A stretch of 21,344 bases of DNA from Victivallales bacterium Lenti_02 (GTDB lineage Bacteria > Verrucomicrobiota > Lentisphaeria > Oligosphaerales > Lenti-02). Shown one piece after another: positions 1 through 7,437 of the stretch. The position numbers were made by a program, and so were the translations under genes. The notes under the pieces were generated by a model. That model did no database searches and was not told where the DNA came from. It saw nothing but the letters and a program-made list of their open reading frames with translations. The stretch's first letter is position 1, and each line of letters starts with the position of its first letter. The stretch covers positions 1 to 21,344 of the forward strand of contig LVAZ01000167.1 of NCBI GenBank assembly GCA_001603055.1, given 5' to 3'.

Positions 1-106
1 GCAGACCGTCCACCAGCTCGACGAAGAGCAGGCGGAATTCCTGGAAGGTGCGGTACCACTCCCGGTCCCAATGGGTGCCGGAGATGTAATGGGCGCGGTG
101 CGACAT
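1..106 (-). CDS. Alpha-mannosidase, GH38 family (N-terminal 35 residues, runs off the window)
   Basis: Only the first 35 codons are present, reading leftward off the window edge. The translation begins MSHRAHYISGTHWDREWY and continues RTFQEFRLLF. The THWDREWY motif is the hallmark first strand of GH38 alpha-mannosidases; its histidine and aspartate bind the catalytic zinc, as known for the family. No signal peptide is visible, so the enzyme is probably cytoplasmic and would trim mannosides. The ATG at 106 is preceded by an AGAGGAG ribosome binding site. The stop codon of the nucleotidyltransferase gene lies 64 nt upstream on the same strand, so the two could be cotranscribed. The family call rests on one short but very characteristic motif. 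Confidence 0.85.
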   Translation of the reverse strand, partial: MSHRAHYISGTHWDREWYRTFQEFRLLFVELVDGL

Positions 107-170
107 GGGGGGACTCCTCTGTGGGTGTGACGCGATACTCTCCACCATCCCCCGCCGGGTTCAAGGGCTT

Positions 171-989
171 TCACACCGGCTGGGGGAGTCCCATGGCCTG
201 AAGGTGTCTGCGCACGGCGGCTTCGCGCTCTGCGGGGTAGGGAATGCCTTTCTGAAGGCACAGTTGGCGGGCGTCCTCCGCGAAAATGTCCAGCGACCGG
301 GCGAGGGAGCGGGCGACGGCACCCAGCGTTGCCGCCGAGAAATAGACCCGCATCCGCCGCTGGTCCCGGGAAGGCAGGCTGGCCATGTCGCCGGCCCACC
401 AGGAGCCCTCGGTTTCCCGGTGGAGAAGGTTGAGCACCCGCGCATGCGTCCGGAAAAGGGTATCCTGGACGTAGAGCAACTTGTACAGATCCTTGCGGGC
501 CCAATACTTGCCGTCGAGATAGGCGTAGACCCAGTAGGTGTCGATCAGGCGGAGCACACGTTCCGGAGCCGCCTTGGCCTGCGGACGAGTCTTTGCGGCA
601 ACCTCGTGCAGGATGCCGACGCGGTCCCAGAGGATGCGGTCGGGCGGCTGGTTGCGCTCGACGAAGAGGGAGCGGGAGATGATGTCGAAATCCGTGAGCA
701 GCAGCTCGTTGCCGTGCTCGAAGAGGAAGGCGTAGTTGCAGTAGTTGGGGCGGTCCCCTTCCGGGAGCCAAGCGACAATCGGGCCGAACAGGTTGCTGCA
801 AAGTTCCCGCATCTCGGCCTTCACGGCCGGGTAGTGCGCGTCTTCGATCACGGCGCAGACGTCGATGTCCGAATAGGCATCCGTCTCCCCGCGACCGATG
901 GAACCGTGCAGGTACATGCCGACACAGCGCGCGTCCGTCCGGAAATGGGCTTCGGCGGCGGCCAGCGCTTCAAGCAGAAAAGGGTGCAT
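171..989 (-). CDS. Nucleotidyltransferase, aminoglycoside-adenylyltransferase (ANT)-like
   Basis: 272 residues. Residues 29-43 carry the polymerase-beta-type nucleotidyltransferase signature, GSIGRGETDAYSDIDV, with metal-binding Asp41 and Asp43. A plausible third carboxylate lies in the TDFD stretch (Asp100/Asp102). The C-terminal half is helical, as in ANT(3'')/ANT(4')-like and lincosamide-type enzymes. Such proteins move an AMP or other nucleotide onto a small hydroxylated substrate. The true substrate cannot be told from sequence, and antibiotic resistance should not be assumed. The ATG at 989 is chosen because GGAGG sits just upstream; the same frame stays open much further upstream but only across the oppositely oriented hydrolase gene. 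A TTGAAA-16-TACTGT promoter candidate lies upstream. Confidence 0.85.
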   Translation of the reverse strand: MHPFLLEALAAAEAHFRTDARCVGMYLHGSIGRGETDAYSDIDVCAVIEDAHYPAVKAEMRELCSNLFGPIVAWLPEGDRPNYCNYAFLFEHGNELLLTDFDIISRSLFVERNQPPDRILWDRVGILHEVAAKTRPQAKAAPERVLRLIDTYWVYAYLDGKYWARKDLYKLLYVQDTLFRTHARVLNLLHRETEGSWWAGDMASLPSRDQRRMRVYFSAATLGAVARSLARSLDIFAEDARQLCLQKGIPYPAEREAAVRRHLQAMGLPQPV

Positions 990-1021
990 GCAATACCTCC
1001 TCGCCGGTTGGCGGCTGCGAG

Positions 1022-1049
1022 ACAGTACCCGTTCCCGGGCCGGTTTCAA
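1022..1049 (-). promoter_or_regulatory. Candidate sigma70 promoter for the nucleotidyltransferase gene
   Basis: Reading the minus strand, TTGAAA (1049-1044) and TACTGT (1027-1022) are separated by 16 nt. The -10 box is 33 nt from the ATG at 989. It lies in the 150-nt divergent region shared with the hydrolase gene. The call is a consensus match only. Confidence 0.4.
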
Positions 1050-1082
1050 CCCGGGTCGAGCCTGCGGAATCGGCGCTGGCTC

Positions 1083-1111
1083 TTGCCACTGCGGCGGTTC
1101 GATGGTAAGAT
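1083..1111 (+). promoter_or_regulatory. Candidate sigma70 promoter for the hydrolase-kinase pair
   Basis: TTGCCA (1083-1088) and TAAGAT (1106-1111) are separated by the ideal 17 nt. Transcription would start near 1118, giving a 5' leader of about 22 nt that contains the CGAGGAG ribosome binding site (1126-1132) of the gene at 1140. Consensus match, not tested. Confidence 0.5.
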
Positions 1112-1139
1112 TGCGGCATTTCCATCGAGGAGTACGGCC

Positions 1140-3071
1140 ATGATCCGGAACGGGTATCAGCACATGGTGTTGGACGATTACGTGCGGCGGGTGCGGGAAC
1201 TGCGCGCGGAGCGGCGGGCGAAGCTGGCCGCGATCCGCACCCAGGCCCAGGCGCGGGCCTATCAGGAGGAGGTGCTGGCGGCAATCCAGCGCGCCTTCTC
1301 GCCCCGCCCGGCCGCATGCGCGCTCATGCCGCGGGTGACCGGGATCGTCGAGCAGGACACCTATCGGGTGGACAAGCTGCTGTACCAGAGCCGTCCGGGC
1401 GTCTGGGTGACGGGGAATCTCTACGTGCCGCACCGGCTGGACGGGCCGGCCCCGGCGGTGGTCGCGCCCTGCGGACACGCGCCCGAGGGCAAGGCCTTCG
1501 AACTCTACACGGGGTTCGCCCAGCGGCTGGTGCGGAACGGCTTCGTGGTGCTGGTATACGATCCCTTCAACCAGGGCGAGCGGGACCAGTATGCCCGGCT
1601 GGCCGAACGCCAGTGCGTGGCGGGGTGCTGCGCGGCCCACAACATGATGGGCAAGCAGTTGGAGCTGGTGGGCGAGTTCTTCGGCATGTGGCGGGCCTGG
1701 GACGGCATCCGCGCGCTGGACTTGCTGCGGGAGATGCCCGAGGTGGACCCGGCGCGGGTCGGAGTGACGGGGAATTCCGGCGGGGGCACCATGACCACCT
1801 GGCTGTGGGGCTGCGAGGAACGCTTCGCGATGGCCGCGCCAAACTGTTTCGTGACGACGTTCCTGACCAATCTGGAGAACGAATTGCCCGCCGATGTGGA
1901 GCAGTACCCGCCGGGAGTGCTCGGGGCGGGGCTGGAAATGGCGGATTTCCTGATTGCCCGCGCGCCGAAACCGGCGCTGGTGCTGGCCGAGCGCTACGAC
2001 TTCTTCGAGCGCCGGGGAGTGGCCGAGGCTTTCGGGGAGCTGCAACGCTTCTACCGTCTCTGCGGGGCGGAACAGCAGGTGGCCCTGGTCATGGGCGACA
2101 GCACCCACGGCTACTGGCGTCCCAGCCAGGAGGCGATGGTGGACTTTTTCCGCGCCCGGGCGGGAATGCGCGGACCGTCGGTGCGGGTGGAGAAACAGGA
2201 CGACCTGAACGAGGCGAATCTACAGGTGGTCCCCGGCGGCAAGGTGCTCGATGCGGGGGCGACGCCGATCTACGAACTCATCGACCAGACGGCCGCGCGG
2301 CTCGAGCAAACGCGCCGTCCGCTGGCGGGCGAGGAGCTGAAACGGGCGGTGCGGCGCTTGCTCCATTTGCCCAAATCGCCGTCGGCTCCGCCGCATTTCC
2401 GGGTTCCCCGCCCGGTGTCGGCGGAGGGCAGAACCTATGCCCGCTACGCCATCGAGACGGAGGGGGACATCCGGGCGATTCTGCGCAAGCGGCTGGTCGA
2501 GCGCGAATGGGGACACACCCTCGATGTGGAGAATGAGGTGCATCTGCTCTTGCCCCATATCTCCGCCGAGGAGGACATGGCGCAGGATGCCCTCGTCACT
2601 GCCGTTGACGGTCCCTTTTACGGGCTCGATGTGCGGGGGTTGGGCGAGAGTCTGCCGGAGCCGCACGGCGGCGGCGGTTTCTTCCAGCCCTACGGCATGG
2701 ACTACATGTTCCACGGGCATGGCCTGCTGCTCGGCGAGAGCTATCTCGGGCGGCGGGTGTTCGATGTCTTCCGTACCCTCGATCTGCTGCTGGCGGAAGG
2801 GGCCGGGACCATCCATCTCTACGGCCGGGGCCAGGGCGCGGTCCTCGCCCTGTATGTGGCGCTGCTGCGCGACGAAGTGGCGACGGTGACGCTCAAGAAC
2901 GGGCCGCAGTCGTACCGGGAATGGACCCGGGCACCGCTGGTGCAATGGCCCGCCACCAACTTCCTGCGCGGGGCGCTGAAGGTTTTCGACCTGCCGGACC
3001 TGCTCCGCGAGCTGGGCGGCCGGGCACGGGTGATCGAGCCGTGGGGACCGGACATGCGGCCCCTCGGCTGA
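1140..3071 (+). CDS. Tandem alpha/beta-hydrolase, acetyl-xylan-esterase/dienelactone-hydrolase-like; second domain lacks the nucleophile
   Basis: 643 residues, starting at ATG 1140 with CGAGGAG 7 nt upstream. The first domain (about residues 60-350) is a complete alpha/beta-hydrolase: a strand-turn GNSGGG with nucleophile Ser213, a likely acid Asp287 (LAERYDFF) and His323 (DSTHGYW). This resembles the deacetylase/acetyl-xylan-esterase branch of the dienelactone-hydrolase group. A second hydrolase-like unit fills about residues 430-640. It has a matching nucleophile elbow, YGRGQGAVLALY, but Gly564 stands where serine is expected, so it is probably non-catalytic and may bind substrate or support the fold. 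No signal peptide is visible, so the enzyme is likely cytoplasmic, acting on imported, perhaps sugar-derived, esters. The kinase-like gene follows after 29 nt. The exact substrate is unknown. Confidence 0.8.
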   Translation: MIRNGYQHMVLDDYVRRVRELRAERRAKLAAIRTQAQARAYQEEVLAAIQRAFSPRPAACALMPRVTGIVEQDTYRVDKLLYQSRPGVWVTGNLYVPHRLDGPAPAVVAPCGHAPEGKAFELYTGFAQRLVRNGFVVLVYDPFNQGERDQYARLAERQCVAGCCAAHNMMGKQLELVGEFFGMWRAWDGIRALDLLREMPEVDPARVGVTGNSGGGTMTTWLWGCEERFAMAAPNCFVTTFLTNLENELPADVEQYPPGVLGAGLEMADFLIARAPKPALVLAERYDFFERRGVAEAFGELQRFYRLCGAEQQVALVMGDSTHGYWRPSQEAMVDFFRARAGMRGPSVRVEKQDDLNEANLQVVPGGKVLDAGATPIYELIDQTAARLEQTRRPLAGEELKRAVRRLLHLPKSPSAPPHFRVPRPVSAEGRTYARYAIETEGDIRAILRKRLVEREWGHTLDVENEVHLLLPHISAEEDMAQDALVTAVDGPFYGLDVRGLGESLPEPHGGGGFFQPYGMDYMFHGHGLLLGESYLGRRVFDVFRTLDLLLAEGAGTIHLYGRGQGAVLALYVALLRDEVATVTLKNGPQSYREWTRAPLVQWPATNFLRGALKVFDLPDLLRELGGRARVIEPWGPDMRPLG

Positions 3072-3100
3072 TTGGTTTTCAACAGGAGAGAAGTTCCGCC

Positions 3101-4096
3101 ATGATGAGTTTGCGCTATCTGTTCGACAACGAGGAGCTGGCCCGGATGCTGGTGGGGAACTGGGAGTACGATCCCGCCTCGCTGGACCTGTTCAAGCAGT
3201 ACCGGATTTCGGCCAACGCGGTCTATCCCTTCCGCATGGACGGCGGGGTTTGCCTGCTGCGTTTCTCCCCCGCCGCCGAGAAGAGCCTGGAGAGCCTGGT
3301 GGCGGAAATGGGCTTCATCAATTATCTGCGTTCCCGCGGCTATCCCGCGCTGGAGCCGGTGCCGACCCGGAACGGGGAGCTGATTGTCCGGCACGACACG
3401 CCGTGGGGGCTGTACCACGCCTCGGTCTTCCGCCGGGTTCCGGGCCGGGAACTCGGGGAGGTGCCTCTCGAACGGGAGGTGCTCCATGCCTACGGGGTCG
3501 CCCTCGGCCATCTGCACGAGCTGTCCCGCGAGTATCCCCTGCCGGAGATCAAGCGCTGGTCCCATACCGTGGTCCTTGCCTGGATCGGCAAGATTCTGGG
3601 CGAGACGAGCGCCCCCGAGACGGCCTTCGCGGAACTGGCCATCCTCGGTCGCTTCTTCGCGAATCTGCCCAAGGGAACGGACAACTACGGGCTGGTCCAC
3701 TTCGACTTCGAGCTGGATAACGTGTTCTACGACGCCGCCACTGGGACCTGCCACGCCATCGACTTCGACGATGCCATGTACCATTGGTATATGATGGACG
3801 TGGTCCAGGCCCTCGACAGCCTCGAAAACGACGCCGGCCTCGAAGGCGACGCCCTCCAGACCGCCCGGGAGGCGTTTCTGGCCGGCTACCGAAGCTGGTC
3901 CCCCCTGGACGACGACTCGCTGCGGCAGGCGCCCGCCTTCCAGCGCTTCGCGAATCTGTACGGCTATGCCCGGGTCCTCCGCGCCGTCCAGGAGAAGTGG
4001 AAGCACGAGCCGGAGTGGCTGGTCGGGCTACGTGCCCGGCTGGATGAGATCCTGAAGCAGCGCTCGTCCTGGTTCGGGCACCCGCTCGACAACTAG
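3101..4096 (+). CDS. APH-fold phosphotransferase (aminoglycoside phosphotransferase/homoserine kinase-like)
   Basis: 331 residues. The kinase catalytic loop reads HFDFELDNVF, with catalytic Asp202 and Asn207. It is followed by the metal-binding IDFDDA (Asp221/Asp223). These two motifs define the APH phosphotransferase family, whose members phosphorylate small hydroxylated compounds such as aminoglycosides, choline, homoserine or sugars. The N-terminal beta sheet carries VCLLRFS, with Arg54 near the ATP-binding position. ATG 3101 is preferred over ATG 3104 because AGGAGAG lies 10 nt upstream of the first. The gene follows the tandem hydrolase by 29 nt and probably shares its promoter. The substrate cannot be assigned; a sugar or modified metabolite released by the esterase is one idea, as inference only. 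Confidence 0.82.
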   Translation: MMSLRYLFDNEELARMLVGNWEYDPASLDLFKQYRISANAVYPFRMDGGVCLLRFSPAAEKSLESLVAEMGFINYLRSRGYPALEPVPTRNGELIVRHDTPWGLYHASVFRRVPGRELGEVPLEREVLHAYGVALGHLHELSREYPLPEIKRWSHTVVLAWIGKILGETSAPETAFAELAILGRFFANLPKGTDNYGLVHFDFELDNVFYDAATGTCHAIDFDDAMYHWYMMDVVQALDSLENDAGLEGDALQTAREAFLAGYRSWSPLDDDSLRQAPAFQRFANLYGYARVLRAVQEKWKHEPEWLVGLRARLDEILKQRSSWFGHPLDN

Positions 4097-4107
4097 ACAC
4101 TGTTTTT

Positions 4108-4260
4108 TCAGGCCTTCGGATAGCGTCGGTGCAGCTTGATTCTGGCGTCGTCGGCTGTGAACCGCCACCGGGGGGGATGCCGCGCCGTTGCGGCCCGCCT
4201 CCCACGCGGCCACCTGCGGGTCATCGTCTCCATGTCGGGGATGCGCCGGTTCAGGCATTG
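4108..4260 (-). pseudogene. C-terminal remnant of an IS630-type transposase, frameshifted
   Basis: The minus strand encodes pieces of one protein tail in two frames. One frame gives LNRRIPDMETMTRR, the next gives VAAWEAGRNGAASPP, and the first resumes with WRFTADDARIKLHRRYPKA before a TGA at 4110-4108. Joined, these resemble from memory the C-terminus common in IS630-family transposases (IPDIETM..EVAAWE..RN......W.FT..DARIKL..LYP). Shifts fall near 4216 and near the run of seven G at 4170-4176. No DDE catalytic core and no recognisable element ends are present, so this is a decayed scrap of about 50 codons. The rest of the gap (4097-4107 and 4261-4386) holds nothing I can name. The family assignment is from remembered consensus, not alignment. 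Confidence 0.55.
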
Positions 4261-4386
4261 ACTGCCCCTGTCATCGGACCTTGGCGGCGGGAAAAACGGG
4301 ACTCTCTTTTCCAATCATTGCTCGGTCCTCTCAGGAAAAACGAAAACACGGTTCCCCTCTTCGCGTATCCGCGTTCCTATCCTGCT

Positions 4387-5238
4387 TCACATTTCGTCCA
4401 TGTCCAGGCCGATATCGACGGCGGGGACGGAGTGGGTGAGGGCGCCGACGGAGATGAAATCGAGGCCGAGATGAGCGAGGCTGGGGAGGCGTTCGAGGGT
4501 GATGTTGCCGGAGGCTTCGAGCTTGGAGCGGCCCTGGTTGATGGCGACGGCCTCGGCCATCTGCTCGTTGGTCATGTTGTCGAGGAGGATGTACTCGGCC
4601 TTGGCCTCGAGGGCGGCGCGGACTTCGTCGAGGGTGTCGGCTTCGACTTCGACTTCGAGGTCGGGGTAGCGTTCGCGGCAGGCGGCGACGGCGCGCTGGA
4701 TGGAGTCGGGGCCGGCGAGTTTGGCCAGCTCGCGGTGGTTGTCCTTGATCATGATGCGATCATAGAGGCCGAAGCGGTGGTTCTGGCCGCCGCCCATGAG
4801 GACGGCGTATTTTTCGAGGGCGCGGAGCCCGGGGGTGGTTTTGCGGGTGTCGAGGATGCGGGTGGGGGAGTCGCCGAGGGCGTCCACGTAGCGGCGGGTC
4901 TGGGTGGCGATGCCGCTGTAGCGCTGGACGAAATTGAGGGCGGTGCGCTCGCCGGTGAGGATCGAGCGGGCGCTGCCGCTGATCCAGGCGAGAACCTGGC
5001 CCCGGACACAGCGCGCGCCCTCCTCGACGCAGGGTTCGAAGCAGACTCCCGGATCGAGTTCGTGGAAGAGGGTGCGGGCCAGGGGCAGTCCCGCCACCAC
5101 GCAGTCCTGGCGGGTGGCCATCTTGGCGGTCACCTGCAAGCCGGCGGGGACGACGGCCTGGGTGGTGGCGTCGCCGCTGCCCACATCCTCGGCCAGGGCG
5201 ACGCGACAGAGGTTGCGGAGCATGGTCGGGTTCAGCAT
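4387..5238 (-). CDS. nadC: Nicotinate-nucleotide pyrophosphorylase (carboxylating), quinolinate phosphoribosyltransferase
   Basis: 283 residues, the normal length for NadC. It converts quinolinate and PRPP into nicotinate mononucleotide, CO2 and pyrophosphate in de novo NAD synthesis in the cytoplasm. Family landmarks appear in order: LAEDVGSGDATT near the N-terminus, GERTALNFVQRYSGIAT, ILDTRKTTPGLR, the GGGQNHR loop, KDNH, VEVEADT, LDNM, LEASGN and a closing SVGALTHS. All substrate-binding segments look intact. It is the last gene of the five-gene minus-strand operon. Its ATG at 5238 lies 4 nt beyond the stop of the WecA-like gene, with AAGGA about 10 nt upstream; an in-frame ATG at 5223 is a weaker alternative. 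No nadA or nadB is visible in the window. Confidence 0.95.
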   Translation of the reverse strand: MLNPTMLRNLCRVALAEDVGSGDATTQAVVPAGLQVTAKMATRQDCVVAGLPLARTLFHELDPGVCFEPCVEEGARCVRGQVLAWISGSARSILTGERTALNFVQRYSGIATQTRRYVDALGDSPTRILDTRKTTPGLRALEKYAVLMGGGQNHRFGLYDRIMIKDNHRELAKLAGPDSIQRAVAACRERYPDLEVEVEADTLDEVRAALEAKAEYILLDNMTNEQMAEAVAINQGRSKLEASGNITLERLPSLAHLGLDFISVGALTHSVPAVDIGLDMDEM

Positions 5239-5242
5239 GGGC

Positions 5243-6328
5243 TCAGGAATCCTTTTTCGGCACGTAGAACTGGATGATCGAGACGATGGCGAAGACGAGG
5301 GCGCTCTGGAGCAGGACCACGGCCACGCCGGCCGGGGGCAGCCAGAGCAGGGCCACGGCTCCGCAACCGACCGTGAAGGAGAGCAGGCAGACCAGCAGGG
5401 TGGCGAGGGGTCGGGAGAGGCCGAGGTGCTGGAAGCGGTGGGAGATGTGGCGGTTGTCGCCCTTGTAGATGGGTTGCCCGAGGCGCAGGCGGATGACGAC
5501 CACGGCGCAGGTGTCGAAGATCGGCAGGCCGAGGATGAGGATCGGGGTGAGCAGGGGGGCCAGGGTGCGGCTGTCCTCGGTGTAGTAGTTGGTCAGGGTA
5601 CCGATGATGGCGAGGGTGAAACCGAGGAAATGGCTGCCCGCGTCGCCCATGAAGATGCTGGCCTTGGGCTTGTTGTAGACCAGAAAGCCGCAGGCGGTGC
5701 CGCAGGTCGCCGCCGCCAGGACCGCCACGAAGTGCTGGCCCCGCGCCGCCGCGATGAAGAGGAACAGGAACGCGGCCAGGGCGGCGATGCCGCCCGCCAG
5801 CCCGTCCATGTTGTCCAGGAAGTTCAGGGCGTTGACGATGAGCAGAATCCAGAAGACGGTGATGGCCCAGTTGACGGCGGGAACGGGGATCAGGGCGGTG
5901 ACGCGCATGCCCCAGGCCGCCGCGACGCCCGCGAAGAGGAGTTGGCCGAGGAATTTCTGCCAGGCGCGGAGGGCCTTGCGGTCGTCGAGCAGCCCGAGCA
6001 GGCTCATGCCCGCGACGCAGATGGCCAGCACAGCCAGCCGTCCCCCGACCGCCCGCACGTTGGCCAGATGCTCGGTGACTCCGGCGGGCAGGAAACCGCG
6101 GCCCAGCCAGGCGGCCAGCACCCCGCCGCCGATGGCCAGGAGCCAGGCGGAGAGCATGGCCGCGCCGCCGCAGACGGGAGTTGCCGAGACGTGCCGTTTG
6201 TGGGCCTCGTTGAGGGGGATGTCCACGAAGCCGAGCCGGGGGGCGAGGTCGCGGGCGACGCGGGTGAGCAGGGTTGCCAGCAGGGCCGTGCCCAGCCAGG
6301 CGCCGAGATAGATGATCCACCACGCCAT
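5243..6328 (-). CDS. Undecaprenyl-phosphate sugar-1-phosphate transferase, WecA/TagO-like
   Basis: 361 residues, an integral membrane protein of the MraY/WecA family with about ten hydrophobic segments. Such enzymes move a sugar-1-phosphate, usually GlcNAc-1-P from UDP-GlcNAc, onto undecaprenyl phosphate on the cytoplasmic face, starting O-antigen, enterobacterial-type or other surface glycans. Family motifs: GLLDDRK (Asp115/Asp116), NALNFLDNMDGLAGG (Asp172/Asp175), MGDAGSHFLG (Asp229), and a C-terminal HISHR loop (294-298) resembling the HxHH/HxHR loop of WecA rather than MraY. The ATG at 6328 is 11 nt after the thioesterase stop, with the ribosome binding site AAGGAA overlapping that stop. 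MraY itself is less likely given the histidine loop and the absence of murein genes nearby. Confidence 0.85.
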   Translation of the reverse strand: MAWWIIYLGAWLGTALLATLLTRVARDLAPRLGFVDIPLNEAHKRHVSATPVCGGAAMLSAWLLAIGGGVLAAWLGRGFLPAGVTEHLANVRAVGGRLAVLAICVAGMSLLGLLDDRKALRAWQKFLGQLLFAGVAAAWGMRVTALIPVPAVNWAITVFWILLIVNALNFLDNMDGLAGGIAALAAFLFLFIAAARGQHFVAVLAAATCGTACGFLVYNKPKASIFMGDAGSHFLGFTLAIIGTLTNYYTEDSRTLAPLLTPILILGLPIFDTCAVVVIRLRLGQPIYKGDNRHISHRFQHLGLSRPLATLLVCLLSFTVGCGAVALLWLPPAGVAVVLLQSALVFAIVSIIQFYVPKKDS

Positions 6329-6339
6329 GGGCGTATTCC

Positions 6340-6762
6340 TTACGAGGATGCCGGGGAGGGATGCCGGTCGAAGAGTTCGGCCAGTTCGGCGGGGAACCGG
6401 GTGGGGCGGAGGGTGGCGAGGTCCACCAGGGCATGCAGGGTGTAGCCTTCGGCGAGCAGTTCCCCGTCGCGCAGGACGGCGCAGTTTACCTGCACCCGCA
6501 CGGCCTTGCGCTCGCCCACCCAGCCGCGGATTTCGAGCAGATCGTCATAGCGGGCCGGGGCCTTGTAGTCCACATGGGCCGAGAGCACCGGCAGGCCGTA
6601 GCCCCGCGCCTCGATTTCCCGGTAGGTCAGCCCGAGGGAGCGCAGCAGTTCGCCGCGCGCCCGCTCGAAGTAGGTCAGATAGTTGCCGTAGTAGACGATG
6701 CCCATCTGGTCGGTGTCGGCGTAGGGCACGCGGTATTCGAGCGCGGCGTAGGGCTGGCTCAT
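6340..6762 (-). CDS. Acyl-CoA thioesterase, YbgC/FadM-type hotdog fold
   Basis: 140 residues, typical of single hotdog-domain thioesterases. The N-terminal signature YADTDQMGIVYYGNYLTYFERAR contains the conserved Asp, Tyr and Asn of the 4-hydroxybenzoyl-CoA thioesterase/YbgC group, which hydrolyse acyl-CoA or acyl-ACP thioesters in the cytoplasm. In many bacteria ybgC lies with tol-pal; here it sits between cmk and a WecA-like gene, so the specific substrate is open. Its ATG overlaps the cmk stop codon (ATGA, 6762-6759), implying translational coupling; GAGGG lies within the cmk 3' end. The C-terminus is a short loose tail. Confidence 0.88.
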   Translation of the reverse strand: MSQPYAALEYRVPYADTDQMGIVYYGNYLTYFERARGELLRSLGLTYREIEARGYGLPVLSAHVDYKAPARYDDLLEIRGWVGERKAVRVQVNCAVLRDGELLAEGYTLHALVDLATLRPTRFPAELAELFDRHPSPASS

Positions 6763-7436
6763 GGCTGACCCTCGCGCACACGGGAGATGACGGCCTCGAC
6801 GACCTGCTCGATGGTCAGGTGGTCGGTGTCGATATGGATGGCGTCCTCGGCGGGACGGAGGGGGGCGACGGCGCGGGTGCTGTCGATCCGGTCCCGTTCG
6901 GCGATTTCGGCGGCGACGCTGGCGAGGGTGGCACCATCGACCACTTCGCCCGCCTGGGCGAGACGGCGCTTGGCGCGGACCAGGGGCGAGGCGGTGACGT
7001 AGAATTTGTGCGAGGCGTCGGGCAGGATGACGGTGCCGATGTCGCGCCCTTCCATGACGATGGTGCCGAGGGCGCGGGTTTCGCGCTGGCGCTCGCGCAG
7101 CCAGTCCCGCACCCCGGCGATGCGGGCCACGTAGCTGACCACGCGGGCCACCTCGGGGGCGCGGATCGAGTCCAGGATGACCGGCTCGTCATTGAGATGG
7201 AGCACCGGCACCCCGTCCACCAGCCGGTAGCGGAGGTCGATCCTGGCCAGGAGGGCCACGACCGCCTCGGGGTCGTTCTCGGCATCGATGCCCGCGTCGA
7301 GAACGGCGCGGGTCACGGTCCGGTACATGTCCCCGGTGTTGATGTAGAAGCCGCCGAGGCGCTGGGCCACGAGTTTGGCGACGGTGCTTTTGCCGGAGGC
7401 GGCCGGCCCGTCGATGGCGATCTGCCGGGCGACCAT
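6759..7436 (-). CDS. cmk: Cytidylate kinase
   Basis: 225 residues, the standard length for bacterial CMP kinase, which phosphorylates CMP and dCMP using ATP. The P-loop is GPAASGKS at residues 10-17. It is followed by NTGDMYRTVT (CMP binding), MEGRDIGTVILPDA and RDRIDSTRAVAPLRPAEDA in the lid and C-terminal region, all diagnostic. ATG 7436 is chosen because GAGGAG lies just upstream and the P-loop begins ten residues in; the same frame stays open further upstream but that part overlaps the protease coding region and has no kinase character. The start lies 1 nt after the protease stop codon, so its ribosome binding site is inside the end of the protease gene. Confidence 0.96.
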   Translation of the reverse strand: MVARQIAIDGPAASGKSTVAKLVAQRLGGFYINTGDMYRTVTRAVLDAGIDAENDPEAVVALLARIDLRYRLVDGVPVLHLNDEPVILDSIRAPEVARVVSYVARIAGVRDWLRERQRETRALGTIVMEGRDIGTVILPDASHKFYVTASPLVRAKRRLAQAGEVVDGATLASVAAEIAERDRIDSTRAVAPLRPAEDAIHIDTDHLTIEQVVEAVISRVREGQP

Positions 7437-7437
7437 G

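Noticed and set aside
990..2108. Extension of the nucleotidyltransferase frame upstream to 2108
   Set aside because: The extension is antisense to the hydrolase gene and lacks motifs; a good ribosome binding site and the family N-terminus place the start at 989.
3250..3720. Further plus-strand open frames inside the kinase gene
   Set aside because: They are out of frame with the clear catalytic motifs and have Arg/Pro/Gly-rich translations without family features.
4320..4386. Possible terminator downstream of nadC (CGCG-GATA-CGCG near 4364 and T-rich stretch)
   Set aside because: The stem is only 4 bp and is separated from the T-rich run, so it does not meet the usual terminator pattern.
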